A stretch of DNA of 31,425 bases, taken from DATKZH01 sp964475955. GTDB lineage: Bacteria; Planctomycetota; Planctomycetia; Pirellulales; Thermoguttaceae. Made by a program: the position numbers and the translations under genes. Below, piece after piece: positions 1 to 7,287 of this stretch. The notes beneath the pieces were generated by a model. The model was not told where the DNA came from. It worked only from the letters and a program-made list of their open reading frames with translations, and ran no database searches. Location: NCBI GenBank assembly GCA_964475955.1, contig CAYYZY010000085.1, positions 1 to 31,425 of the forward strand, read 5' to 3'. Every line of letters begins with the position of its first letter. Position 1 is the stretch's first letter.

Positions 1-1273
1 CCGCCTCGGCCATCTCGCGCTTCACCGTGTCGACGTCGATCTTCCTGCGATGGCTCGCCTCGCGGCGGGGGAGGGGTTCGTCCGCCCGGCGATCGAGCAC
101 GTACACGCGGCCGTTCGGCGCGAGGCGCTCGTGCAGCTTGGCCAAGAGGGTTTGCCCGTGGAACATCAGGTGGTAGCTGTCGAGGAAGAAGACGACGTCG
201 ATCGGCTCGGGCCCCAAGGAAGGATCGCCCTCGTCGGTAAGCACGGAGGGGAGCGAAACCCCGGCGGGGAGCGGCCCCCGCTCGTCCTGCTGCGTGGCCC
301 ATTCCTCCAACACGATTTCCAGGCCGTCGCCTGCGGAACGCTGGAGGATCGGCCCGATCAGCTTCCGCGCCTCGCCGGTCGCGATGAACACCGGGCGCTG
401 GTAGGTGCGCCCGGGGGACGCGAGCCGCCGGGCGCAGGCTTCGATGTCGAGCGGTCGGAATGGGTCGGGGTCGGCGCCCGGGCGGTCGGCTTCCGGCGGC
501 CGCTGGAAGACGAGCACGAACGGTTCTTTTTCGTACCAGAGGTCTTCGGCGCACTCGACGAAGAAGAACCCCTCTTCGCGGGCTTCCCGGACGACGGTCG
601 TCTCGGCGATCCAGTAGTGCTTGTTACCCCGTTGGAGCCGAGGCACCCAGTCCTGGAGCGTCCCCCGGCGGCGGTCGACCACCACCAGGTGGCCGCCCGG
701 CTTGAGGCTCCGCCAGATGCCGCGGAGCATGGGGCGCGGCTTGGCGAAATGGTGGTAGACGTAGCGGAGGAACACGAGGTCGACGGAACCGGGGGGCAGG
801 GCGGGATCTTCGTCGGTGCCCAGCACGGGCCGCACCTGGGAGAGGCCTTTCTCTTCGGCCTGTTCTTCCAGCGACTCGACCATCTTCTCGGTGATCTCCT
901 CGGCGAACACGGTTCCCGACTGCCCGACGATCTGGGCGAAGTCCCACGTGTAGCGGCCTCTTCCGGCGCCGACGTCGGCCACAGTCGCCCCCTCGCCCAA
1001 GCCGAGATGCTCGAGCAAGGCGGCCAGCGCCTCGCGGCGTGTCTCGGCCTCCGCCTTGGCCGCGCGGGCCTTGGCCGCCCGTTTCGCCTGGTCGGCCTTC
1101 GACCTGGGTTCGGCGCGGGCGGAGGGCCGTTTTTCGCCGGCCGGCTCCCAGCAGACTCCTTGCGTGGCCAGGAGACAGAGCGCAAGGGCCAGCATTCCCA
1201 GGGCAGCGGAGAGCGGACGCTGGAGGCGGGCAGACCTGGCGGCCACTCGGGACGACTTTACTTTGCGCGTCAT
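1..1273 (-). CDS. Exported SAM-dependent methyltransferase with duplicated second half (partial, cut at window edge)
   Basis: The frame is open from the ATG at 1273 to the window edge (424 codons seen, 3' end missing). An AAGGAG site 8 bases upstream fixes the start. The N-terminus is basic followed by a hydrophobic stretch (about residues 20-42, ending ATQGVCW), so export is likely. Residues 98-106 read VADVGAGRG, the class I methyltransferase SAM loop, followed by VDLVFLRYVYHHF (Y173) and LKPGGHLVVVDRR, the usual acidic and post-strand motifs. From about residue 340 the pattern recurs: LPSVLTDEGDPS, IDVVFFLDSYHLMF (Y367) and LAPNGRVYVLDRR, but without a glycine-rich SAM loop. I read this as a tandem duplication whose second copy has lost cofactor binding. 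Substrate is unknown. It lies 43 bases after the gene ending at 1317 and is probably co-transcribed with it. The methyltransferase fold is confident; the duplication is inference. Confidence 0.85.
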   Translation of the reverse strand, partial: MTRKVKSSRVAARSARLQRPLSAALGMLALALCLLATQGVCWEPAGEKRPSARAEPRSKADQAKRAAKARAAKAEAETRREALAALLEHLGLGEGATVADVGAGRGRYTWDFAQIVGQSGTVFAEEITEKMVESLEEQAEEKGLSQVRPVLGTDEDPALPPGSVDLVFLRYVYHHFAKPRPMLRGIWRSLKPGGHLVVVDRRRGTLQDWVPRLQRGNKHYWIAETTVVREAREEGFFFVECAEDLWYEKEPFVLVFQRPPEADRPGADPDPFRPLDIEACARRLASPGRTYQRPVFIATGEARKLIGPILQRSAGDGLEIVLEEWATQQDERGPLPAGVSLPSVLTDEGDPSLGPEPIDVVFFLDSYHLMFHGQTLLAKLHERLAPNGRVYVLDRRADEPLPRREASHRRKIDVDTVKREMAEA

Positions 1274-1316
1274 CGGCGGTGCTCCTTCGAAGCAGGCCCC
1301 TTTCTCGGACGGCCTC

Positions 1317-2261
1317 TCAGCGCCTCATGCGCGGCGGCACACGGAATCGGTAGGGAGGTAAACGGGGGGGACGAAGCGGAATGCGGCCCCGTCGGGGGCC
1401 GTGCAGTCGGGCGTGCGTCTCGTCGTCGGCGTCGAGCCCGTAGTCGAGGAGTTCCAGCGAGCTCTGCTCGATCAACCGACCTTCCTTATCGAATCGCTTG
1501 GAGTCGTGTCGGATCACGCCGCCGGGAACGCGGGTGGAGGTGAAGGCGATCGTATTGGTGGTCCCCTTGGCGTCGGTGCGGACCGCCTTGACGTGGAACG
1601 TGTTCCGGATGCTCGCCAGGAGGCGGCAGGGAACGTCGACGTCCATCACTTCCACGGTGGTCCGTTCGAGCTGTTCGCCGCTCTTGACGTCGGAGGTCAC
1701 GCTTTCCCGCTTGAGGATGAACGGCTCCACCGTATCCGAATAGTAGATCTTGGTCGTGGTCCGGCTCGCCGGACCGGACACCACGAACTGCTCGATCGTG
1801 CAGGGGATGCGCAGATTGCGGACGACCACTTCCCCGTCGCCTAACCGCGTGACCTGCACCGGTTGATCGGCCGGTTGGCCGTACCAGCCCTGCTTGACCG
1901 TTTTCGGGTCGGTGCGGACTCGCTTGCCGCCGACTTCGACGACCGACTCCACGAGCAGCGTCACGCCGTCGTCGGAGCGTTCCTTGAGCGTGGTCTTCGT
2001 CTCGGTGAAGCTGGTGAGCGTTTCGCTCTTCTCGAAGGTCTGCGTGGTGACGCGAACGCGCGTCCACGCCCCGACCTCAAAGCAGCCCCAGGGATGATGC
2101 CTCCGCGACAGCCCCGACTCCTGTCCCCAGCCGAGCGGCGACAAGAGGGCCACCAACAGCCACGCCAACAAGCTGTACCGCGCCGCGGATTGCACGCTTC
2201 GCCGCTCCGGGGTCTCTTGCGCCGCGGCCGCCAACGGCGACTTGCACGGGGCAATTGTCAC
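1317..2261 (-). CDS. Exported protein of unknown function
   Basis: I chose the GTG at 2261 (314 aa) because AAGG lies 6 bases upstream and it puts a hydrophobic segment (SLLAWLLVALLSPLGWGQ, near residues 34-51) close to the N-terminus as a signal peptide. The same frame extends to an ATG at 2372, but that leaves a long unlikely leader and overlaps a candidate promoter. The mature part is rich in threonine, valine and charged residues in alternating patterns (for example TSFTETKTTLKERSDDG and RTTTKIYYSDTVEPFILKRE), suggesting an all-beta fold such as a LolA/DUF3108-like sheet, but I cannot assign a family. The C-terminus is arginine- and proline-rich and may be disordered. It is the first gene of a probable two-gene unit with the methyltransferase at 1273. 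Confidence 0.72.
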   Translation of the reverse strand: MTIAPCKSPLAAAAQETPERRSVQSAARYSLLAWLLVALLSPLGWGQESGLSRRHHPWGCFEVGAWTRVRVTTQTFEKSETLTSFTETKTTLKERSDDGVTLLVESVVEVGGKRVRTDPKTVKQGWYGQPADQPVQVTRLGDGEVVVRNLRIPCTIEQFVVSGPASRTTTKIYYSDTVEPFILKRESVTSDVKSGEQLERTTVEVMDVDVPCRLLASIRNTFHVKAVRTDAKGTTNTIAFTSTRVPGGVIRHDSKRFDKEGRLIEQSSLELLDYGLDADDETHARLHGPRRGRIPLRPPRLPPYRFRVPPRMRR

Positions 2262-2343
2262 AATGTACCTTGCCTGCGGGCGACATGGCGGTGAGAGAAT
2301 CGGTCGGTTCCGTGACGGCCATCCACACGTCGTGTCACCGTTC

Positions 2344-2372
2344 AATATAACAAGCACAATCGAGCAGTTCAC
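2344..2372 (-). promoter_or_regulatory. Candidate sigma70-type promoter for the gene starting at 2261
   Basis: On the minus strand a -10 box TATATT (2349-2344, 5 of 6 consensus bases) is preceded by a 17-base spacer and a -35 box GTGAAC (2372-2367, 3 of 6). The predicted 5' leader before the GTG at 2261 is about 75 bases. The weak -35 makes this a moderate call. Confidence 0.4.
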
Positions 2373-2520
2373 CCCGCGCTAGTCGCGTTTGATTCCAAAA
2401 TGCCGAATCGCACGCCCCCGGGACAATCGCACATCCCGGCACAAACGGCCCCTTCAAGCAGGGGATGGCGTATCTCCGACGCTGCGGCCGCGAATCGTTG
2501 GGGGGCGGCCCACGCGGGGC

Positions 2521-3384
2521 TCAGTAAAGGACCATCGTCAGCTTGCGACGATACTCGTCGGCCAAGTCGCTCTGCGGGCCGAGCAAGTGGAACAGGTGGA
2601 CCATTAGCTGACGGGCCTCTTCGCCCACGCCATGCCGGTCTTGGAATACCAGGTCGAGGCACGTATCCATGGCCTCCTGGTGCTCCCCGGCCGCGGCCAA
2701 CGCCTTGGCGAGTTGGAGGCGCAAGTCGAGGGCGTCGGGCGACGCCTCCACGGCCGCCCGGCATGACTCGACGCTGCCGACCCGCTTGCCCTCCACCGCC
2801 ACGGTCAGTTCCGCCCGGACGGCTTCTCCCTCTGCGTCGAGCGCGCCGGCCTCGGCCAGGTCTTCGATGGCCTGTCGGGCCTCCTCCACCCGGTCCTGGG
2901 CCAACAGCAGCCGCGCCAAACCGACCCGGGCCGACGTATCGTTCGGGCTCAGCTCGATGGCTTCGCGGTACCTCGCTTCGGCCGCCCCCGGATCGGCCCC
3001 CGCGATCGACTGCGCCTCGGCCGCCAGGTTCTCGGCCTCGCTGGGAAGGAACCTCTCGAGCCACGCCCGCACCTGCGGTTCCGGCATCAGGCCCGTGAAC
3101 TGATCGACCAGAGCGCCGTCGCGGATGGCGAAGACCGCGGGTATGGCCGAGACGCCGAAGGAGGCGGCGACGTCGGGCATCTGGTCGGTGTTTGCCTTGA
3201 CCAGCACGAATTTCCCTTGATATTCCCGGGCCAGGTTCTCCAGGATCGGGCTCAACAGGTGGCAGGGCTGGCACCGCGGCGACCAGAAGTCGACGACAAC
3301 CGGCACCTGCCCCGAGCGATCGAGGACATCGTGCTGGAAGGTGGCGTGGCTGGTTTCCACGACCCATGCAGAGGAATCCGCCAT
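2521..3384 (-). CDS. Thioredoxin-TPR protein, YbbN/CnoX-like
   Basis: 287 aa. The ATG at 3384 has AGGAG about 10 bases upstream and gives a cytoplasmic thioredoxin start with no signal peptide. Residues 1-110 form a thioredoxin domain: VPVVVDFWSPRCQPC carries the redox pair C38/C41, and SAIPAVF supplies the cis-proline. The active site is CQPC rather than the common CGPC. Residues 120-287 are helical TPR-type repeats (AEARYREAIELSPNDTSARVGLARLLLAQDRVEEA style). This architecture is that of the YbbN/CnoX co-chaperones, which hold and redox-protect clients for chaperones. The E. coli member lacks the CxxC, whereas this one keeps it, so thiol activity is possible. It is transcribed away from the UbiD-family gene across a repeat-filled spacer. 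Architecture is seen directly; the chaperone role is inferred from the family. Confidence 0.92.
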   Translation of the reverse strand: MADSSAWVVETSHATFQHDVLDRSGQVPVVVDFWSPRCQPCHLLSPILENLAREYQGKFVLVKANTDQMPDVAASFGVSAIPAVFAIRDGALVDQFTGLMPEPQVRAWLERFLPSEAENLAAEAQSIAGADPGAAEARYREAIELSPNDTSARVGLARLLLAQDRVEEARQAIEDLAEAGALDAEGEAVRAELTVAVEGKRVGSVESCRAAVEASPDALDLRLQLAKALAAAGEHQEAMDTCLDLVFQDRHGVGEEARQLMVHLFHLLGPQSDLADEYRRKLTMVLY

Positions 3385-3438
3385 GGGAAGACATCTCCTA
3401 CTTGCCGGAAAACGGTGGGGACGCGGCGCCCTTGAGTC

Positions 3439-3466
3439 AGTGTACGAGGTGTGCCGCGTGCGACAA
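3439..3466 (-). promoter_or_regulatory. Possible promoter for the thioredoxin-TPR gene
   Basis: Minus strand: -35 TTGTCG (3466-3461, 4 of 6), 16-base spacer, -10 TACACT (3444-3439, 4 of 6). It lies about 55 bases before the ATG at 3384. In high-GC DNA this match is suggestive only. Confidence 0.3.
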
Positions 3467-3509
3467 GGCATGGGGCGCGACGCCGACTGCGCAGCGTGCA
3501 ACCCGGTTG

Positions 3510-3588
3510 GGGTTGGGAGGGCCCCGGGACACCCAACCCAGGGTGCGCTTCGCGATCCTGGGCTCGGTTGGAGAACCGCTTCGCGGTT
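3510..3588. repeat. Cluster of intergenic inverted repeats
   Basis: GGGTTGGG (3510-3517) pairs with CCCAACCC (3532-3539). The latter also opens an imperfect dyad CCAACCCAGGGT ... ATCCTGGGCTCGGTTGG (3533-3571) around the loop GCGCTTCGCG. A separate perfect hairpin AACCGC-TTC-GCGGTT follows at 3574-3588. Such clusters resemble REP-like dispersed elements, but copy number cannot be seen from this window. Confidence 0.6.
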
Positions 3589-3784
3589 GGCGGAACAGAA
3601 ACCGTCCACGTTCTTCGCAACACTCCGACCTTGCTTTTCTCCGCGTTTCACCAGCCCACACAGGACCTGGCGCGTCTGGCCAAACCACGCTGTTCGTCGA
3701 GCCCCGCATGGCGCCTCAGAGGCCGCCCGCAAGAGGGGTGGGTGCCCCCCGTCTCGTGCAGGCGGATTCTCGCTCCGCAACTCC

Positions 3785-3852
3785 GTAGGGTGGGTGCTTG
3801 CACCCACGCGGAGACCACGGTTCTTCCCGCGTGCGTCCAAGCACCACCCTAC
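3785..3852. repeat. Nested inverted repeat (GTAGGGTGG family)
   Basis: The outer arms are GTAGGGTGGGTGCTT (3785-3799) and AAGCACCACCCTAC (3839-3852), which pair with one extra G. The left arm overlaps a perfect palindrome, GTGGGTGC-TT-GCACCCAC (3790-3807). The nested symmetry suggests a dispersed repeat or an RNA hairpin. Confidence 0.65.
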
Positions 3853-4125
3853 AGATCGTCCTGCCCCCCGTGACGACGGCCTTTCCCATTTTTCCTCGAT
3901 ACCGCGAACTAGGCATTATCCTATCGTGATCCCATCAATTACAATGGCAGTGGCACAACGGAGCTTGGGTAGGGGGCGGGGCGGACGAAGTCGATGGGCA
4001 GAAGCCGACGCACTTCTCGCAGACCCCGAAAGCCTGTACGCAGACACCGCTCCCGGCTCCCCAATCCCGCATCCGAGTCGAACCTGCGCTGGTGTATTAG
4101 CCGAAGCTGCTTGCGGTGCGATGCC

Positions 4126-5973
4126 ATGGGATACCGAAACCTCCGACAGTGCCTCGACGACCTCGCAGCCGCCGGCCAGTTGGTGCGGATCGAGCAGCCC
4201 GTCGATCCCAACCTCGAGGCGGCGGAAATCCAGCGGCGGGTTTTTCGGGCGGGCGGACCGGCCATCTACTTCGCCAGCGTCAAGGGTTGCCGTTTCCCGA
4301 TGGTCAGCAACCTGTTCGGGACGATGGACCGGGTGCGCCACCTGTTCCGCGACTCGCTCGACACGGTCGCCCGGCTGGTCCAGTTGGGCGTCGACCCGAC
4401 CGACGTGATCCGCCGCCCGAAGCTGATCCTCAAAGCCCCCGCGGCGGCGTGGCTCGCCCGACCGGGCAAGGTGCGCGGCGGGCCGGTGCTCGCCCACGAG
4501 ACGAGCGTCGACCAGTTGCCGCCGCTTCGGTCGTGGCCCGACGACGGCGGGCCCTACGTCACCCTGCCCCAGGTCTATACCGAAGACCCCAGCCGGCCCG
4601 GCCTCGCCCACGCCAACCTGGGGATGTACCGGGTCCAGCTTTCGGGCGGGGAGTACGAAGCCAACCGCGAGGTGGGGCTTCACTACCAAATCCAGCGGGG
4701 GATCGCCGCGCATCACGCCGCGGCCATCGAGCGGGGCGAGCCGCTGCGCGTCAACGTCTTCGTGGGCGGGCCGCCGGCGATGATGGTCGCCGCCGTGATG
4801 CCCCTGCCGGAAGGGATCAGCGAGCTGGCCTTCGCCGGGTTGCTCGGCCGACGCCGCGTGCCGATGATCTGCCGCGACGGATTGCTGCCCGTCCACGCCG
4901 AGGCCGACTTCTGCATCACCGGCTACCTCGCCCCCGAACGCCTCAAGCCCGAGGGGCCCTTCGGCGACCACTTGGGCTATTACAGCCTGAAGCACGAATT
5001 TCCGGTGATGCGCGTCGAGCACGTGTACCGCCGCGAGCGCCCGGTCTGGCCGTTCACCGTGGTCGGGCGCCCGCCCCAGGAAGACTCGATGTTCGGCAAG
5101 CTGATCCACGAGCTGGTCGGGCCCGTGATCCCCAAAGCCATCCCGGGGGTTCGGGCGGTCCACGCGGTCGACGACGCCGGGGTCCATCCGCTGCTTTTGG
5201 CGATCGGTTCGGAGCGCTACGTGCCGTACGACCCGCCCCGGCGACCGCGGGAGCTGCTCACGCTGGCCAACGCCCTTCTGGGCCACGGGCAGTTGTCGCT
5301 GGCCAAGGTGCTGATGATCGTGGCCGGTGAAGACAACCCGGAACTCGACGCCGACGACGTCGACGAGTTCCTCCGGCACGTGCTGGAACGGGCCGACTGG
5401 CGGCGCAACCTCCACTTCCAGACGTGCACCACCATCGACACGCTCGACTACACGGGCGACGCGCTCCACCAGGGCTCGAAGCTGGTCGTCGCCGTGGCCG
5501 GCCCCCCGCGGCGGACCCTGCCGGTGGGTATCGACGGCCGCGTGGCGATCCCCCGGCATCTCGGCTTCCGCAATCCCCGCGTCGTCCTGCCGGGCATCCT
5601 GGTGGTCGAGGGGCCGGCGTATCAGGCCGATCCGCCCCAGCGCGACGCCGCCGCGCAGCGGTTCTGCGAAACGTACACGCGGGTTGACGGGATCAACGCC
5701 TTTCCGCTCATCGTGATCGTCGACGACAGCGAGTTCGCCGCCCGAACGCTCAGCAACTTCCTGTGGACCACGTTCACGCGGAGCAACCCGGCCACGGATA
5801 CGTACGGGATCGAGTCGTTCGTGGTCGACAAGCACTGGGGGTGCCTCGGGTCGCTGGTGATCGACGCGCGCCGCAAGCCGCGACACGCCCCGCCGTTGGT
5901 GGAAGACCCGGCGGTTACGCGCCGCGTCGACGAGCTGGCCGCTCCGGGAAGGCCGCTGCATGGGATTGTTTGA
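4126..5973 (+). CDS. UbiD-family decarboxylase (long form)
   Basis: 615 aa from the ATG at 4126, the first start giving MGYRNLRQCLDDL, the usual UbiD N-terminus. The ribosome site is weak. The prenyl-FMN enzyme motifs are present: NLGMYRVQ with R169, and PEGPFGDH with E276 and D281, matching the Arg-Glu-(Asp/Glu) catalytic triad of the family. UbiD enzymes carry out reversible non-oxidative (de)carboxylation of aromatic or alpha,beta-unsaturated acids and need prenylated FMN from a UbiX partner, which is not in this window. The protein is longer than E. coli UbiD (about 497 aa) and closer to the roughly 600-residue members linked to menaquinone pathways, so a quinone-biosynthesis role is plausible but unproven. 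It stands first in a plus-strand group, separated from the next gene by a repeat-rich 249-base spacer. Confidence 0.93.
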   Translation: MGYRNLRQCLDDLAAAGQLVRIEQPVDPNLEAAEIQRRVFRAGGPAIYFASVKGCRFPMVSNLFGTMDRVRHLFRDSLDTVARLVQLGVDPTDVIRRPKLILKAPAAAWLARPGKVRGGPVLAHETSVDQLPPLRSWPDDGGPYVTLPQVYTEDPSRPGLAHANLGMYRVQLSGGEYEANREVGLHYQIQRGIAAHHAAAIERGEPLRVNVFVGGPPAMMVAAVMPLPEGISELAFAGLLGRRRVPMICRDGLLPVHAEADFCITGYLAPERLKPEGPFGDHLGYYSLKHEFPVMRVEHVYRRERPVWPFTVVGRPPQEDSMFGKLIHELVGPVIPKAIPGVRAVHAVDDAGVHPLLLAIGSERYVPYDPPRRPRELLTLANALLGHGQLSLAKVLMIVAGEDNPELDADDVDEFLRHVLERADWRRNLHFQTCTTIDTLDYTGDALHQGSKLVVAVAGPPRRTLPVGIDGRVAIPRHLGFRNPRVVLPGILVVEGPAYQADPPQRDAAAQRFCETYTRVDGINAFPLIVIVDDSEFAARTLSNFLWTTFTRSNPATDTYGIESFVVDKHWGCLGSLVIDARRKPRHAPPLVEDPAVTRRVDELAAPGRPLHGIV

Positions 5974-5975
5974 GT

Positions 5976-6026
5976 GGGGAGGGGGGAGATGGGAGTGGGG
6001 AGTGGTGCGTTGGAAGTGGGAAGGGG
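5976..6026 (+). repeat. G-run tract with G-quadruplex potential downstream of the UbiD-family gene
   Basis: Runs of G at 5976-5979, 5981-5986, 5991-5993 and 5997-6000, with loops of 1 to 4 bases, fit the usual G-quadruplex pattern. Further runs occur at 6018-6020 and 6023-6026. It begins 3 bases after the stop codon, so it would be in the 3' end of that transcript. Confidence 0.5.
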
Positions 6027-6127
6027 TGTTCTGCGTGCAAGGCCGGGATTGCCAGGCTGGGATGGCGGCGAGCGCTGGGTGAATAGAGTCTTTGACCGTG
6101 ATGATGGGCGCGTGGTGCGCGCATGTT

Positions 6128-6184
6128 GTGGGGCACGTTTCCAACGTGCCATTGGGTCGTGGGCACGTTGGAAACGTGCCCCAC
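6128..6184. repeat. Perfect 23-base inverted repeat built from a palindrome
   Basis: The arms at 6128-6150 and 6162-6184 are exact reverse complements separated by 11 bases. Each arm contains the near-palindrome GGCACGTTTCCAACGTGCC (8 paired bases around TCC), so the element can fold as one long hairpin or two small ones. It lies between the UbiD-family and prepilin-peptidase-like genes and could end transcription or be a dispersed repeat. There is no T-tract. Confidence 0.8.
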
Positions 6185-6222
6185 GTTGAGGGTGAGAGAA
6201 TGATGCAGCACGGGACCGCAGC

Positions 6223-7176
6223 ATGAGGCGGAGGGTGTCACGGTTGGCTGAGCGTTTTTTGGGGTCGATCCTCTTTGCGGAACTTGCGCCGCAGGCCGCC
6301 GCGACGGTCGTCGCCGTGTGGCTGGCGGCGCTGGGCGCGTCGGTGGGCAGCTTCTTGAACGTGGTCATCTACCGCGTGCCGGCCGGCAAGAGCCTCGCGC
6401 ATCCGGGCTCGCACTGCCCGAGGTGCAAGCACCCGATCCGCTGGTACGACAACGTGCCGGTATTGAGTTGGTTCGTGTTGCGGGGGCGTTGTCGCGACTG
6501 CCGATCGCCGATCTCGATGCGCTATCCGGCGGTCGAAGCGATCACCGCCGCGCTCTTCCTCGTGATCGGGATGGTCGAGGGGCCGTTCGGCGGGGAGAAC
6601 CTCCCGCCTTCGGTCGCCGCGGCCGTGGAGGAGGCGCCCTCGCACGCCCTGGCGATCGGCCGTTCCGCCGCGCTGGTCGGCTACCACCTGGTGCTGTTGT
6701 GTACGCTGTTGGCCGCCGTGCTCGTGGAGTACGACGGCCACCGCCCGCCTGCCCGGCTTTTCGCGCCGGCCCTGCTGGTGGGATTGCTGGTTCCCCTGTG
6801 TTGGCCCCATCTTCATCCGCCGGGCGCATTGCCGGCCTGGGGGCCGGGCGGCCCGGGGCCCGTGGCCGCCGCGGTCGACGCCGTGGCCGGATTGGCCCTG
6901 GGCGCGTTGCTGGGGCTGGGGCTTGGGCGACTTGCCGGGGGGAACCGCGGCCCCGGCCTGGCGTGGGGACCGGCCTGCGTGGGACTCTTCCTCGGGTGGC
7001 AGGCCGGACTCGCGCTCACGCTGGAGATGGTCGCCTGCTGGGCCGTTTACAGGGTGCTGTGCCGCGCCGTGTCCCGGGCCGGCCCGATTCCTCCCACGGC
7101 GTGGCTGGGGCTGGGCGCGCTCGCGTGGATCGTATTCTGGGGGCCGATCGTGGAGCGGTGGCCCTTTTTGGGGTAG
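6223..7176 (+). CDS. Prepilin peptidase-like (A24) membrane protein, probably lacking one catalytic Asp
   Basis: 317 aa, polytopic. Residues 27-110 match the prepilin peptidase N-terminal domain: GASVGSFLNVVIYRVP, then C65-x2-C68 and C90-x2-C93, with RYPAVEAITAALF after. This Cys-rich loop is usual in enzymes that also N-methylate the pilin. The first catalytic aspartate is plausible (LVEYDGHRPP, D171). The second motif, normally GxGD (often GxGDVKL), is absent: the expected segment reads LGALLGLGLGRLAGGNRG with no aspartate. The frame is intact, so this looks like loss of the residue rather than a frameshift. Family members process type IV pilin-like precursors at the inner membrane. This copy may be inactive or only a scaffold or methyltransferase. 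The ribosome site before the ATG is poor; no other in-frame start fits. Confidence 0.85.
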   Translation: MRRRVSRLAERFLGSILFAELAPQAAATVVAVWLAALGASVGSFLNVVIYRVPAGKSLAHPGSHCPRCKHPIRWYDNVPVLSWFVLRGRCRDCRSPISMRYPAVEAITAALFLVIGMVEGPFGGENLPPSVAAAVEEAPSHALAIGRSAALVGYHLVLLCTLLAAVLVEYDGHRPPARLFAPALLVGLLVPLCWPHLHPPGALPAWGPGGPGPVAAAVDAVAGLALGALLGLGLGRLAGGNRGPGLAWGPACVGLFLGWQAGLALTLEMVACWAVYRVLCRAVSRAGPIPPTAWLGLGALAWIVFWGPIVERWPFLG

Positions 7177-7287
7177 GCAGTCCGGCTTGTCCGCTGCCCG
7201 GGATGATCGTACCCTTGCGGGGTCGATCCTTGCGGACCGATCATGTCCCCTCACTCGAGGAATCCCCTGGAAACCGGAGCCGGCTTG

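Larger units (their letters stand above)
3385..4125. other. 741-base divergent intergenic region, no credible gene, several hairpins
   Basis: This region separates the thioredoxin-TPR gene (minus) from the UbiD-family gene (plus). Open frames exist on both strands but look like high-GC noise with no start site or domain. It holds at least four dyads: GGGTTGGG/CCCAACCC (3510-3517 and 3532-3539), an imperfect dyad around 3533-3571, the hairpin AACCGC-TTC-GCGGTT (3574-3588), and a nested palindrome at 3785-3852. I found no clear promoter for the UbiD-family gene. Confidence 0.6.

Noticed and set aside
50..1543. Plus-strand open frame of 497 codons at the window start
   Set aside because: The methyltransferase and exported protein read convincingly on the minus strand here, with ribosome sites and signal peptides.
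3916..6144. Long minus-strand open frame opposite the UbiD-family gene (742 codons)
   Set aside because: It mirrors the codon pattern of the true gene on the other strand, has no domain motifs, and UbiD motifs are clear on the plus strand. High GC makes such antisense frames common.
7243..7287. Upstream in-frame ATG for the LOG gene
   Set aside because: No ribosome site, while GGAG precedes the ATG at 7288.
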